A DNA stretch of 43,360 bases from Clostridium_AD sp047624165 (GTDB taxonomy: Bacteria > Bacillota > Clostridia > Clostridiales > Clostridiaceae): the NCBI GenBank assembly GCA_047624165.1, contig JBLHPD010000013.1:1-43360 (forward strand), written 5' to 3'. The notes beneath the pieces were generated by a model. The model worked only from the letters and a program-made list of their open reading frames with translations, had not been told where the DNA came from and did no database searches. The translations under genes and the position numbers were made by a program. Below are positions 18,033 through 27,037 of the stretch, one piece after another (position 1 is the first letter of the stretch; each line of letters starts with the position of its first letter).

Positions 18033-19034
18033 ATGGATAAAATGAATTTCACACAAGCTGTGGCTAGGCTAAGAGTATTAGAAACAAGACTCCTTAATAA
18101 AGTAAAGATTGATAGAATGATTGATAGTACCTCGGCGGGAGAAGTGCTTAAGAGCTTGCAGGAAACTGAATACGCAGGTTTGATGGTAAATATAAAAAGA
18201 ACAGAGGACTACAATATACTACTTAAAGAGGAGCTAAAAAGAGTATATTCGCTTATGTATAAAGTTTCTCCAGACCCAATTATAGTAGATATTATGAGTC
18301 TTAAATATGATTATCATAATATCAAGGTAATGTTAAAAGGAAAGGCTTTAGACAAGGATTTTTCTCATATGTTAATTCCAGTAGGAACAGTGGATATAGA
18401 GAAATTAAAGATTTACATGAATACTGGAGAATATAGGGACTTAAACCCTAAAATGAAGGAAGCTATACTTAAGGCGGAAAAAGTCTTTAGTGAGCTTAAA
18501 GACCCTCAAAAGATTGATATTATATTAGACAAATATATGTATATAGACATGTTAGCAAGGGCAAAAGAAACAAAAATTGATTTTATAATTGATTATATAA
18601 AGAGAAGTATAGATTTTTCTAACATTAAATCAATTATTAGATTAAAGAAACAACAAAAGAATGTAAATTTTTTAAAAGAGGTTGTCCTTCTAGGTGGAGA
18701 TATAGATAAAGATATCATATTAAAAGTATTCAATGAGCCTATTGAAAATATGGCGACTAAATTTGCTTCATCAAAGTATGGAGAAGTTGTAACAATGGGA
18801 CTCGAAGAATATATTAAAACTGGTAAATTATCAGCTTTTGAAAAATTCACAGAAAATTTTATTATGAAAAATTTAAAATCTGCTAAATATGTTACTTTTG
18901 GGCCTGAACCAATATTTGCTTATATCGCAGCAAAGGAAACAGAAATAAAAGTAATAAGAATAATTATGGTTGGAAAATTAAATAATGTTGATACGGCTGT
19001 TATAAGAGAAAGGGTGCGTGATGTTTATGCATAA
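18033..19034 (+). CDS. ntpC: V-type ATPase subunit C (d subunit, central stalk base)
   Basis: The 333-residue, largely helical protein has the pattern of subunit C/d, the socket joining the central rotor to the K ring: FTQAVARLRVLETRLL near the start, LKYDYHNIKVMLKG at about 88-101, and EPIFAYIAAKETEIKVIRIIMVGKLN near the end, the best conserved part of this family. The ATG lies 66 nt after subunit E and is preceded by AAGGAGG. Its last codons overlap the subunit F gene by 14 nt. Confidence 0.9.
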   Translation: MDKMNFTQAVARLRVLETRLLNKVKIDRMIDSTSAGEVLKSLQETEYAGLMVNIKRTEDYNILLKEELKRVYSLMYKVSPDPIIVDIMSLKYDYHNIKVMLKGKALDKDFSHMLIPVGTVDIEKLKIYMNTGEYRDLNPKMKEAILKAEKVFSELKDPQKIDIILDKYMYIDMLARAKETKIDFIIDYIKRSIDFSNIKSIIRLKKQQKNVNFLKEVVLLGGDIDKDIILKVFNEPIENMATKFASSKYGEVVTMGLEEYIKTGKLSAFEKFTENFIMKNLKSAKYVTFGPEPIFAYIAAKETEIKVIRIIMVGKLNNVDTAVIRERVRDVYA

Positions 19035-19335
19035 AGTGGGAGTAGTTGGAGATAAAGATTCGATACTTGCTTTTAAAGCTCTTGGAATTGACGTATATCC
19101 TGTTATTGAAATTGAAGAGGCTAGAAAAATTATAGATAAAATGGCATCAAATAATTATGCGGTTATATTTGTTACTGAGCAACTAGCTCAGCATTTAGAT
19201 GAAACTATAGAAAGATATAACGCAAAGATGCTTCCTGCTGTTATATTAATACCAAGTAATCAGGGCTCACTAAATATAGGAATGCAAAGGATTCGCGATA
19301 ATGTAGAAAAAGCGGTGGGCGTAAATATTTTATAG
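19021..19335 (+). CDS. ntpG: V-type ATPase subunit F (central rotor, NtpG equivalent)
   Basis: About 104 residues, with the small alpha/beta fold of subunit F: KVGVVGDKDSILAFKALGIDVYPV, then NYAVIFVTEQLAQ and LPAVILIPSNQG. It binds subunit D in the rotor. I chose ATG 19021, a few bases after AAAGGGTG; ATG 19027 (MHKVGVV) is also possible and GTG 19018 less so. The gene begins inside subunit C, which implies coupling. In E. hirae nomenclature this subunit is NtpG; in COG-based naming it is F. Confidence 0.87.
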   Translation: MFMHKVGVVGDKDSILAFKALGIDVYPVIEIEEARKIIDKMASNNYAVIFVTEQLAQHLDETIERYNAKMLPAVILIPSNQGSLNIGMQRIRDNVEKAVGVNIL

Positions 19336-19352
19336 AAAGGTAGGGAGATAAC

Positions 19353-21125
19353 TTGAAAATCGGTAAAATCGTAAAAGTTTCAGGTCCATTGGTTGTTGCA
19401 AAAGACATGGATGAAGCTAATATATATGATGTAGTTAAAGTTGGAGAAAAGGGTCTTATTGGCGAAATCATCGAAATGAGAGGAGATAGAGCCTCCATTC
19501 AAGTATATGAAGAAACATCAGGCCTCGGACCAGGAGATCCAGTAGTATCTACTGGGGAAGCATTGAGTGTAGAACTTGGACCAGGACTTATGGAATCAAT
19601 GTTTGACGGTATTCAAAGACCGCTTGATGCAATAAGAGCTATAGCTGGTAATTACTTAACAAAGGGCATAAATGTTCCATCATTAGACAGAAAAAGAAAA
19701 TGGGAATTTGTACCGACCGTTGTGGTTGGGGATAGTGTTTCAGCTGGTGATACCATAGGTACAGTTGTGGAAACGAGTGTTATTACTCAAAAAATTATGG
19801 TACCTTTCGGAATAGAGGGAACTATAGCTTCTATCAAAGAAGGAGAGTACACAGTAGAGGAAGTAGTGGCTGAAGTACAAACTTCTGGTGGCATTGTGCA
19901 AGTTACATTAATCCAAAAATGGCCAGTAAGACGTGGAAGACCATATGCTAGAAAATTAAATCCAGTAGAGCCACTAATTACAGGTCAAAGAGTAGTAGAT
20001 ACTTTTTTTCCTGTAACTAAAGGTGGTACTGCTTGTGTTCCAGGTCCTTTTGGAAGTGGAAAAACGGTAGTTCAACATCAACTTGCAAAATGGGCAGATT
20101 CAGAAATAGTTGTTTATATAGGCTGCGGGGAACGTGGAAACGAAATGACAGACGTTTTGAATGAGTTTCCAGAGCTTAAAGATCCAAAAACTGGTGAATC
20201 TATAATGAAAAGAACAGTGTTAATTGCAAATACGTCTAATATGCCAGTTGCAGCTAGAGAAGCTTCTGTATATACAGGGATAACTATTGCAGAGTACTAT
20301 AGAGACATGGGATTCTCAGTAGCTGTAATGGCGGATTCTACTTCCCGTTGGGCAGAGGCACTTCGTGAAATGTCAGGAAGACTAGAGGAAATGCCCGGTG
20401 ATGAGGGGTATCCAGCATACCTAGGTTCACGTGTAGCTGATTTTTATGAGAGGTCAGGAAAAGTAGTTTGTCTTGGAAGCGATGAAAGGGTGGGAGCTCT
20501 TACAGTTATTGGTGCAGTATCACCTCCAGGTGGAGATTTATCAGAGCCAGTTACCCAGGCTACACTAAGAATAGTTAAGGTTTTTTGGGGACTAGACGCA
20601 CAACTTGCTTATATGAGACATTTTCCATCAATAAATTGGTTAGATTCTTATTCACTATATTTAGAGAAGATAGGTACGTGGATGGATGAGAACGTTGCAG
20701 AGGATTGGACTGAGCTTGGAATGAAAGCTATGAGTATTCTTCAAGAAGAAGCGAAACTTCAAGAAATAGTAAGACTTGTTGGTCTGGATGCTCTTTCGGA
20801 AGAAGATAGATTGAAATTAGAAGTTGCAAAGTCAATTAGAGAAGATTATCTACAACAGAATGCCTTCGATGACGTTGATACTTATTCATCCTTGGAAAAA
20901 CAACATAAAATGTTAAAGTTAATTTTAGTATTCCAAGTTGAAGCAGAAAAAGCTTTAAGCGCAGGGGTATATTTAAATAGGATATTAAAAATGGAAGTAA
21001 GAGATAAAATAGCGAGAGCAAAATATATTGCAGAAACTGAAATGTCAAGAATCGATGATATATATATAGAATTATCTAAGGAAGTAGAAAAATTAATAAC
21101 GGAAGGAGGGGTTATTAATGATTAA
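19353..21125 (+). CDS. ntpA: V-type ATPase catalytic subunit A
   Basis: The 590-residue protein is the ATP-hydrolysing subunit. Walker A is GPFGSGKT (about residues 230-237), preceded by the long non-homologous insert (about 110-200) that sets A subunits apart from F-type beta. Further motifs are GCGERGNEMTDVL and SVAVMADSTSRWAEALREMSGRLEEMPGDEGYPAYL (the DELSEED-proximal and Walker B region), all in full consensus. Length matches E. hirae NtpA (593). The start is TTG, preceded by AAAGGTAGGGAG. It overlaps subunit B by 8 nt. Confidence 0.97.
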   Translation: MKIGKIVKVSGPLVVAKDMDEANIYDVVKVGEKGLIGEIIEMRGDRASIQVYEETSGLGPGDPVVSTGEALSVELGPGLMESMFDGIQRPLDAIRAIAGNYLTKGINVPSLDRKRKWEFVPTVVVGDSVSAGDTIGTVVETSVITQKIMVPFGIEGTIASIKEGEYTVEEVVAEVQTSGGIVQVTLIQKWPVRRGRPYARKLNPVEPLITGQRVVDTFFPVTKGGTACVPGPFGSGKTVVQHQLAKWADSEIVVYIGCGERGNEMTDVLNEFPELKDPKTGESIMKRTVLIANTSNMPVAAREASVYTGITIAEYYRDMGFSVAVMADSTSRWAEALREMSGRLEEMPGDEGYPAYLGSRVADFYERSGKVVCLGSDERVGALTVIGAVSPPGGDLSEPVTQATLRIVKVFWGLDAQLAYMRHFPSINWLDSYSLYLEKIGTWMDENVAEDWTELGMKAMSILQEEAKLQEIVRLVGLDALSEEDRLKLEVAKSIREDYLQQNAFDDVDTYSSLEKQHKMLKLILVFQVEAEKALSAGVYLNRILKMEVRDKIARAKYIAETEMSRIDDIYIELSKEVEKLITEGGVIND

Positions 21126-22500
21126 AGAATACAGAACCATATCAGAAGTTGTAGGACCACTTATGATTGTAGAGAAAGTTCAAGGGGTAAGGTATGATGA
21201 ACTTGTAGAAATAGAACTACAGACCGGTGAAATCCGTCGTGGAAAAGTACTTGAAATAAATGAAGATAAAGCAATGGTTCAGTTATTTGAAAGTTCTACA
21301 GGAATTAACTTAAAAGGTAGTAAGGCTAAATTTTTAGGAAGACCACTAGAACTAGGCGTTTCGGAAGATATGCTTGGAAGAGTATTTGATGGACTTGGTA
21401 GGCCAAAAGATGGTGGACCTAAAATTATCCCTGAAAAGAGATTAGACATAAATGGAGAACCATTAAACCCCGTAGCAAGAGACTATCCGTCAGAGTTTAT
21501 TCAAACAGGTATTTCAGCTATTGATGGACTTAATACTTTAGTTAGAGGACAAAAATTACCTGTATTTTCTGGATCAGGTCTTCCACATGCGGAACTTGCG
21601 GCACAAATAGCAAGGCAAGCGAAGGTGTTAAATTCGGATTCAAAATTTGCTGTTGTATTTGCAGCTATAGGAATAACTTTTGAGGAAGCACAATTTTTTG
21701 TAGATGATTTTACTAGTACTGGTGCAATAGACAGAACTGTGTTATTTATGAATCTTGCAAATGACCCAGCTATTGAGAGAATAGCAACACCTAGAATGGC
21801 GCTAACTACAGCTGAATTTCTTGCCTATGAAAAAGGAATGCATGTACTTGTAATTATGACTGATATTACAAATTACTGTGAGGCACTACGTGAAGTTTCA
21901 GCTGCAAGAAAAGAAGTACCAGGTAGACGTGGATATCCAGGATATCTATATACTGACCTTTCTACACTATATGAAAGAGCAGGTAGGATTAAAGGACTTG
22001 AAGGTTCAATAACTCAAATTCCTATACTTACAATGCCAGAAGATGATATAACTCATCCAATTCCTGACTTAACAGGATACATAACTGAAGGGCAGATTAT
22101 TTTAAGTCGTGAACTTTATAAAAAAGGCATTATGCCTCCAATAGATGTTCTACCTTCATTATCAAGGCTTAAAGATAAAGGTATAGGTAAAGGCAAAACT
22201 AGAGAAGATCATGCTGATACAATGAACCAGTTATTTGCTGCATATGCTCAAGGTAAGCAGGCAAAAGAGCTAGCAGTTATTTTAGGAGAGTCAGCTTTAT
22301 CTGATGCAGACAAAGCATATGCAAAATTTGCAGAGGCTTTTGAAAAGAAGTATGTTTCCCAAGGGTTTGGAGTTAATAGATCTATTGACGAAACAATAAA
22401 TTTAGGATGGGAGCTTCTATCTATTCTACCAAGAACCGAACTTAAAAGAATTAGGGATGAATATTTAGAGAAGTACTTACCTGCTAAAGAGGGTGAGTAA
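21118..22500 (+). CDS. ntpB: V-type ATPase subunit B (regulatory nucleotide-binding)
   Basis: The 460-residue protein is the non-catalytic partner that alternates with A in the A3B3 head. It has the B-type degenerate P-loop region FSGSGLPHAELAAQIARQA (no Walker A lysine), the segment MTDITNYCEALREVSAARKEVPGRRGYPGYLYTDL, and an arginine finger context near PGRRGYPG. Length equals that of E. hirae NtpB (458). The start lies inside the end of ntpA, with GGAAGGAGGGG as ribosome site, giving tight A:B coupling. It is followed two bases later by subunit D. Confidence 0.97.
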   Translation: MIKEYRTISEVVGPLMIVEKVQGVRYDELVEIELQTGEIRRGKVLEINEDKAMVQLFESSTGINLKGSKAKFLGRPLELGVSEDMLGRVFDGLGRPKDGGPKIIPEKRLDINGEPLNPVARDYPSEFIQTGISAIDGLNTLVRGQKLPVFSGSGLPHAELAAQIARQAKVLNSDSKFAVVFAAIGITFEEAQFFVDDFTSTGAIDRTVLFMNLANDPAIERIATPRMALTTAEFLAYEKGMHVLVIMTDITNYCEALREVSAARKEVPGRRGYPGYLYTDLSTLYERAGRIKGLEGSITQIPILTMPEDDITHPIPDLTGYITEGQIILSRELYKKGIMPPIDVLPSLSRLKDKGIGKGKTREDHADTMNQLFAAYAQGKQAKELAVILGESALSDADKAYAKFAEAFEKKYVSQGFGVNRSIDETINLGWELLSILPRTELKRIRDEYLEKYLPAKEGE

Positions 22501-22502
22501 AC

Positions 22503-23174
22503 ATGGCAAGGTTAAATGTCAGCCCAACTAGAATGGAGCTTACTAAACTTAAAAAAAGATTAGGTACAGCGACTCGTGGACATAAATTATTAAAAGATAA
22601 ACAAGATGAGCTCATGAGAAGATTTATTGATCTTGTAAAACATAATAATGAACTACGAGCAAATGTTGAGGAAGAATTACAAAACTCTTTTAAGGATTTT
22701 GTTATGGCAAGTGCATTAATGTCCTCAGAATTTCTAGAGGAAGCCATCGCATATCCGAAAGAAAGTATTTCTGTAGAAGTCGAAACAAAAAATCTTATGG
22801 GTGTTAAAGTTCCCGTAATGAAGTTTAAAAGAAAATTAGAAGATGATCCAGGAAGTATATATCCCTATGGATTTGCTAATACATCAGGCGAACTTGATGG
22901 AGCTATAGAAAAGCTTTATATAATTTTGCCGAAATTATTAGAACTTGCAGAGGTAGAGAAATCTTGTCAGCTTATGGCGAAAGAGATTGAAAAAACTAGA
23001 AGAACAGTTAATGCTCTTGAATATATGACAATACCTCAACTTCAAGATACTATAAAGTATATTAGAATGAAGCTTGGTGAAAATGAAAGAGGAGCTTTAA
23101 CTAGACTTATGAAGGTTAAAAGCATGATGGAAAAAGCTCAAGAAATAGCCGATGCAAAGCGAATTAGCACATAA
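22503..23174 (+). CDS. ntpD: V-type ATPase subunit D (central rotor shaft)
   Basis: The 223-residue protein has the conserved N-terminal helix of subunit D (NVSPTRMELTKLKKRLGTATRGHKLLKDKQDELMRRF) and a C-terminal helix, which together form the antiparallel coiled-coil shaft turning inside A3B3. Length fits the bacterial family (about 210-230). The start ATG follows the B stop by two bases, and AAAGAGGGTGAG forms the ribosome site. It is the last gene of the operon and is followed by a strong terminator. No gene corresponding to E. hirae ntpH or ntpJ follows. Confidence 0.94.
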   Translation: MARLNVSPTRMELTKLKKRLGTATRGHKLLKDKQDELMRRFIDLVKHNNELRANVEEELQNSFKDFVMASALMSSEFLEEAIAYPKESISVEVETKNLMGVKVPVMKFKRKLEDDPGSIYPYGFANTSGELDGAIEKLYIILPKLLELAEVEKSCQLMAKEIEKTRRTVNALEYMTIPQLQDTIKYIRMKLGENERGALTRLMKVKSMMEKAQEIADAKRIST

Positions 23175-23180
23175 GGGATA

Positions 23181-23211
23181 AAGTTAAGGTGTTTTTATGA
23201 CACCTTAACTT
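23181..23211 (+). terminator. Terminator of the V-ATPase operon
   Basis: A perfect 12-bp stem (23181-23192 with 23200-23211), 7-nt loop, runs straight into a T run (23211-23216). It starts six bases after the ntpD stop. Confidence 0.93.
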
Positions 23212-23319
23212 TTTTTGTGAAAATTTAAGTTGATGTATGCAGTAATTTATAATAGAATATATAGTGAACGAAGTTTAAATTTATTGCAGTTAAATGCAAT
23301 TAACATAAGGAGGGGCAAT

Positions 23320-23796
23320 ATGGCAGTTAGAGAAATTTTACAATATGGGGACAAACGTCTTAATTCGATTTGTGAAACGGTTAAAAAAGTAGATAGAAGA
23401 ATATTAAACTTAGTTGATGATATGATGGATACACTTTATGAGGGCAATGGAATAGGCCTGGCTGCTCCCCAAATAGGTATTTTAAAAAGAGTTATCCTAA
23501 TTGATTTAGGTGGAGAAGAAGAGGAAGAACCAATAATAGTTATAAATCCTCAAATAACGTCTAAGGCAGGAAATGAAAAGGACTATGAAGGATGTTTAAG
23601 CTATTTGGGATATGAGGGTGAGGTATTTAGGCCTACAAATGTTACAGTTAAAGGAATTAATATTAAAGGAAAACCTGTAACCTATGAAGCAGAAGGGTTA
23701 CTAGCAAGAGCCTTTTGTCATGAAATTGATCATTTAGATGGGATATTATATATGTCTAGAGTAGAGGGACCGTGCGAACTACTAACTGAGGAATAA
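23320..23796 (+). CDS. def: Peptide deformylase
   Basis: The enzyme removes the formyl group from the N-terminal methionine of new proteins in the cytoplasm. All three family motifs are present: GLAAPQ (46-51), EGCLS (90-94, with the metal-ligand Cys92) and HEIDH (134-138, two metal histidines and catalytic Glu135). I start it at ATG 23320, which gives 158 residues and has AAGGAGGGG directly upstream. The frame is open back to a TTG at 23230, but that would add 30 residues with no homology to the family. It is a single-gene unit between two terminators. Confidence 0.95.
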   Translation: MAVREILQYGDKRLNSICETVKKVDRRILNLVDDMMDTLYEGNGIGLAAPQIGILKRVILIDLGGEEEEEPIIVINPQITSKAGNEKDYEGCLSYLGYEGEVFRPTNVTVKGINIKGKPVTYEAEGLLARAFCHEIDHLDGILYMSRVEGPCELLTEE

Positions 23797-23849
23797 ACGA
23801 TACTATCTGAGCAATCTATATGTTGAATATCTATAAGGGACATAAAAAA

Positions 23850-23890
23850 GTATGCTATGTGATTTTAATATCATATGTCATGCTTTTTTT
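23850..23890 (+). terminator. Terminator after def
   Basis: An imperfect 14-bp stem (23850-23863 with 23870-23883; one mismatch, three G-U pairs) with a 6-nt loop is followed by a T run from 23884. Confidence 0.8.
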
Positions 23891-23931
23891 TATTTTACCT
23901 ACATATTGATATCTGACTACGCAAGTGCTAT

Positions 23932-23963
23932 TATAATATAGAATACTGGTGTATATACACTAG
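23932..23963 (+). promoter_or_regulatory. Promoter -10 element and palindromic operator of the nad operon
   Basis: TATAAT at 23932-23937 is followed by a palindrome centred on GTGTATATACAC (23949-23960), nearly perfect over 18 bp (23946-23963). It covers the expected transcription start, the classic place for a repressor. In Firmicutes NAD synthesis is often repressed by NiaR, so this is a candidate NiaR site, though I cannot confirm the motif. No good -35 box is seen at 17-nt spacing. Confidence 0.5.
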
Positions 23964-23994
23964 TATATACATACATAAAGAGGTGTATAAATAA

Positions 23995-24912
23995 ATGCAA
24001 GAGTTAAAAGAAAAGATTCAGCAATTGAAGGTGGAGAAAAACGCTTTGATTTTAGCACATTATTATCAAAATGATGATATTCAAGAGATAGCCGACTTTG
24101 TAGGAGATTCATATTATCTTAGTAAAATAGCCAAAGAGTGTGATGAGCAGACTATAGTGTTTTGTGGAGTGAAGTTTATGGCTGAGAGTGCAAAAATACT
24201 TTCACCAGAAAAAACAGTGTTACTTCCCAATATAGAAGCCGGATGTACTATGGCAGATATGATTAATGGAGAAGATGTTAGGGAACTTAAAAAGGAGCAT
24301 CCAAAAGCAAAAGTTATATGCTATATAAATTCAACAGCAGAAGTTAAAGCTGAAAGTGATATATGTTGTACTTCTTCAAATGCATTAAAAATAATTAATG
24401 GTTTAGATAGTTCAGGTAATGAGGAAATAATTTTTATACCGGATAAAAATCTAGGTGAATATATAAATGAAAAAGCTCATGTGAAGAACATGATCTTATG
24501 GAATGGTTTTTGCCGTGTGCATGAATTTGTGAATGCACAGGAGATTGTGGAAGTTAAAAAGGCAGATAGTAACATAAAAATTTTAGTTCATCCTGAATGT
24601 AATAGAGAAATTAGGAAATTGGCTGACTTTGTAGGAAGTACAGGAGAGATAATTAAATTTGCAACTGAGGACATGGGCGAAAAGTATATGATTATAACAG
24701 AAGAAGGCATACTTTATGACCTAAGAAATAAAAATCGTAATAAACAATTTATAACACCGAAATCGCCTATGACATGTTGCAGTATGAAAAAAACTACTCT
24801 AGAAGATGTTTATAAGAGTCTTCTAAATAAACAATATGAAGTAACCTTAGATGAAAATATAAGACAAGCTGCGCATAGATGTCTAAATGCAATGCATGAA
24901 ATGGTAGGGTGA
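23995..24912 (+). CDS. nadA: Quinolinate synthase A
   Basis: The 305-residue enzyme condenses iminoaspartate with dihydroxyacetone phosphate to quinolinate, the second step of de novo NAD synthesis. It uses a [4Fe-4S] cluster whose three cysteine ligands are expected at Cys84 (IEAGCTMAD), Cys173 (GFCRVH) and Cys261 (SPMTCCSMKK). Substrate-binding motifs AHYYQ (21-25), HPEC (199-202) and GSTG (214-217) are intact. Length matches the short thermotogal/clostridial form. The ATG is preceded by AAAGAGGTG. nadB starts four bases after its stop, so the two genes form an operon. Confidence 0.95.
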   Translation: MQELKEKIQQLKVEKNALILAHYYQNDDIQEIADFVGDSYYLSKIAKECDEQTIVFCGVKFMAESAKILSPEKTVLLPNIEAGCTMADMINGEDVRELKKEHPKAKVICYINSTAEVKAESDICCTSSNALKIINGLDSSGNEEIIFIPDKNLGEYINEKAHVKNMILWNGFCRVHEFVNAQEIVEVKKADSNIKILVHPECNREIRKLADFVGSTGEIIKFATEDMGEKYMIITEEGILYDLRNKNRNKQFITPKSPMTCCSMKKTTLEDVYKSLLNKQYEVTLDENIRQAAHRCLNAMHEMVG

Positions 24913-24916
24913 TTTG

Positions 24917-26217
24917 ATGGATATTTTTGTAGATGTGCTAATAGTTGGAACCGGGGCAGCGGGATTGTATTCTGCATTGAATTTAAGTGAAGACTTAAAT
25001 ATACTTCTAATAACTAAAGATTCTGTAGATAAATGTAATACATCCTTAGCTCAAGGAGGAATAGCGGTTGCTAGAGATGAAAAGGATTTTGATCTATTTG
25101 TGCAAGATACTCTAAAAGCAGGAAAATTCAAAAATTCCAAGGAAGCAGTAAAAACTCTAGTATATGAATCAAGAGATAACATAAATAAAGTAATAGATTT
25201 TGGAGTAAGCTTTGACTCGGAAAATGGGAAGTTCAAATATACAAAGGAAGGTGCACATAGCGTAAGTAGAATTGTTCATAACAAGGATGAAACTGGAAAA
25301 GAACTTTTTTATCTTTATTAGATGCAATTAAAAACAAAAAAAATATAAGAATATATGAAAACACTACTTTGCTTGATATTATTATCAACAACAATAAATG
25401 CATTGGAAGCATCGTCTCGAGGGGTGAGGAAACAATAAATATATATTCTAAGGAAACTATTTTAGCAACTGGTGGTATTGGAGGTCTATTTAAAAATTCA
25501 ACCAGTAGAAGAAGCCTAACAGGGGATGGAATAGCTATTGCCCTAAGACATAATATTGAAACATCTGATTTGGACTATGTGCAATTTCACCCAACTGCTT
25601 TATACGATGATAATGTTAATTGTGAGAAATTCCTTATATCTGAGTCTCTAAGAGGTGAAGGCGCGAAACTTTTAAATGAATATGGTAAAAGATTTGTAGA
25701 TGAGCTTCTACCAAGAGATGTAGTTGCTAGGGCAATTTATGAAGAGGAAGGAAAGTCGAGTAAACCGTATGTGTTTTTGGATATCTCATTTAAAGGCAAG
25801 GAGTACATTACGGATAGGTTTCCTGGTATTTATAAAAAATGCCTGGAAAGCGGAATAGATATTACAAAGCAAAGAATACCAGTAACACCAGTACAACACT
25901 ATCACATGGGAGGAATCACTGTTGACCTATTTTCTAGAACATCTATGGAGCATTTATTTGCCTGTGGAGAGGTAAGTTGCACAGGTGTACATGGAGCAAA
26001 TAGGCTAGCAAGTAATTCATTATTAGAGGCCTTAGTTTTTTCAAGAAGAGCTTCAGAGGTTATAAATAAGTCAATTGGTAAGATTGCCAAATTAAACTAT
26101 GAAGATATAAACGGCAAAGATACGCCTCGTGATTATTGTGTAATTAATAAAACTGTAGTTATGGAAAAGTTCAAGGAAATGGGAGAGTGTATAAGGAATG
26201 AATTGGTTAATTATTGA
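24917..26217 (+). pseudogene. nadB: L-aspartate oxidase gene, split by a -1 frameshift in a T6 run
   Basis: L-aspartate oxidase supplies iminoaspartate to NadA. The N-terminal frame (24917-25321) has the FAD-binding motif VGTGAAGLYSALNLS, then CNTSLAQGGIAVA, and stops at 25319-25321. The rest of the enzyme continues one frame over (RTFLSLLDAIKNKKNIRIYE and onward) to 26217, with intact motifs FHPTALY, EALRGEGA-like SLRGEGAKLLN, HYHMGGITVD and GANRLASNSLLEA. The two halves join without loss if the T6 run at 25305-25310 is read as seven T. So either one T was lost (mutation or sequencing error) or slippage restores the frame. About 434 residues when joined, the usual clostridial length. It overlaps nadC by 20 nt. 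Confidence 0.88.
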
Positions 26218-27037
26218 TAATCTAATTATAGATGCAATAAAAGAGGATGTACCTCAAAACGATATTACAACTGAATTTATTATAAGAGGTGAGTGTACTT
26301 GTAGTGTTGATTTAATAGCTAAAGAAAATGGAGTAATCGCTGGACTTCCTGTATTTGAGAGGGTTTTTAAAATACTCGGAGAGGTAAATATAGAATTCTT
26401 TAAACATGAGGGGGATGTAGTTAACCCGGGACAGTGTATTGCAAAGCTAAGTGGAAAAACAAAACACATATTGACAGGAGAAAGAACTGCATTAAACTAT
26501 CTTCAAAGAATGAGTGGAATTGCTACGTTAACTAAAACTTATGTAGATAAATTAGCAGGTAGCGCAGTGAAAATTTTGGATACAAGAAAAACTACACCTA
26601 ACATGCGTATATTTGAAAAATATGCTGTAAAGATTGGTGGAGGATGTAATCATAGATATAATCTCTCTGATAGTGTGATTATAAAAGAAAATCATATAAG
26701 TGCAGCTGGGGGAATAAAGGCAGCAGTTAATATTATACGTCAGAATGTTTCCTTTGTTAAAAAGATTGAAGTTGAAGTTGAAACTTTAAAACAAATTAAT
26801 GAAGCTTTGGAAGTTAAGGTAGATATCATAATGCTGGATAACATGGACGTTGCCACTATGAAAAAAGCAGTAGATATAATTAATAAAAGAGCTCTAATTG
26901 AAGCATCTGGAAATATAACATTAGATAATATTTTGGATGTAGCAAGTAGTGGAGTTGACTATATATCTGTAGGGGCATTGACTCACTCCTACAAAGTTCT
27001 AGATTTGAGTATGAAGAATTTAGTTAATATACTTTAA
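26198..27037 (+). CDS. nadC: Nicotinate-nucleotide diphosphorylase (quinolinate phosphoribosyltransferase)
   Basis: The 279-residue enzyme turns quinolinate and PRPP into nicotinate mononucleotide, the third step of the pathway begun by nadB and nadA. Family landmarks are EDVPQNDITTEF (about 14-25), GERTALNYLQRMSGIATLT (about 95-113), LDTRKTTPNMRIFEKYAVKIGGG (about 127-149), and IMLDNM followed by IEASGNITLDNI near the end. Length is standard (about 280). It starts inside the end of nadB, so translation is coupled. No promoter is seen of its own. Confidence 0.95.
   Translation: MNWLIIDNLIIDAIKEDVPQNDITTEFIIRGECTCSVDLIAKENGVIAGLPVFERVFKILGEVNIEFFKHEGDVVNPGQCIAKLSGKTKHILTGERTALNYLQRMSGIATLTKTYVDKLAGSAVKILDTRKTTPNMRIFEKYAVKIGGGCNHRYNLSDSVIIKENHISAAGGIKAAVNIIRQNVSFVKKIEVEVETLKQINEALEVKVDIIMLDNMDVATMKKAVDIINKRALIEASGNITLDNILDVASSGVDYISVGALTHSYKVLDLSMKNLVNIL

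Noticed and set aside
23230..23319. N-terminal extension of peptide deformylase
   Set aside because: TTG 23230 has no ribosome site; AAGGAGGGG precedes ATG 23320, which matches the family start.
25295..25325. Programmed ribosomal frameshift in nadB
   Set aside because: The T run lacks a proper X XXY YYZ heptamer in the zero frame and no other nadB is known to me to need one; a one-base deletion is simpler. Transcriptional slippage is kept as a possibility.
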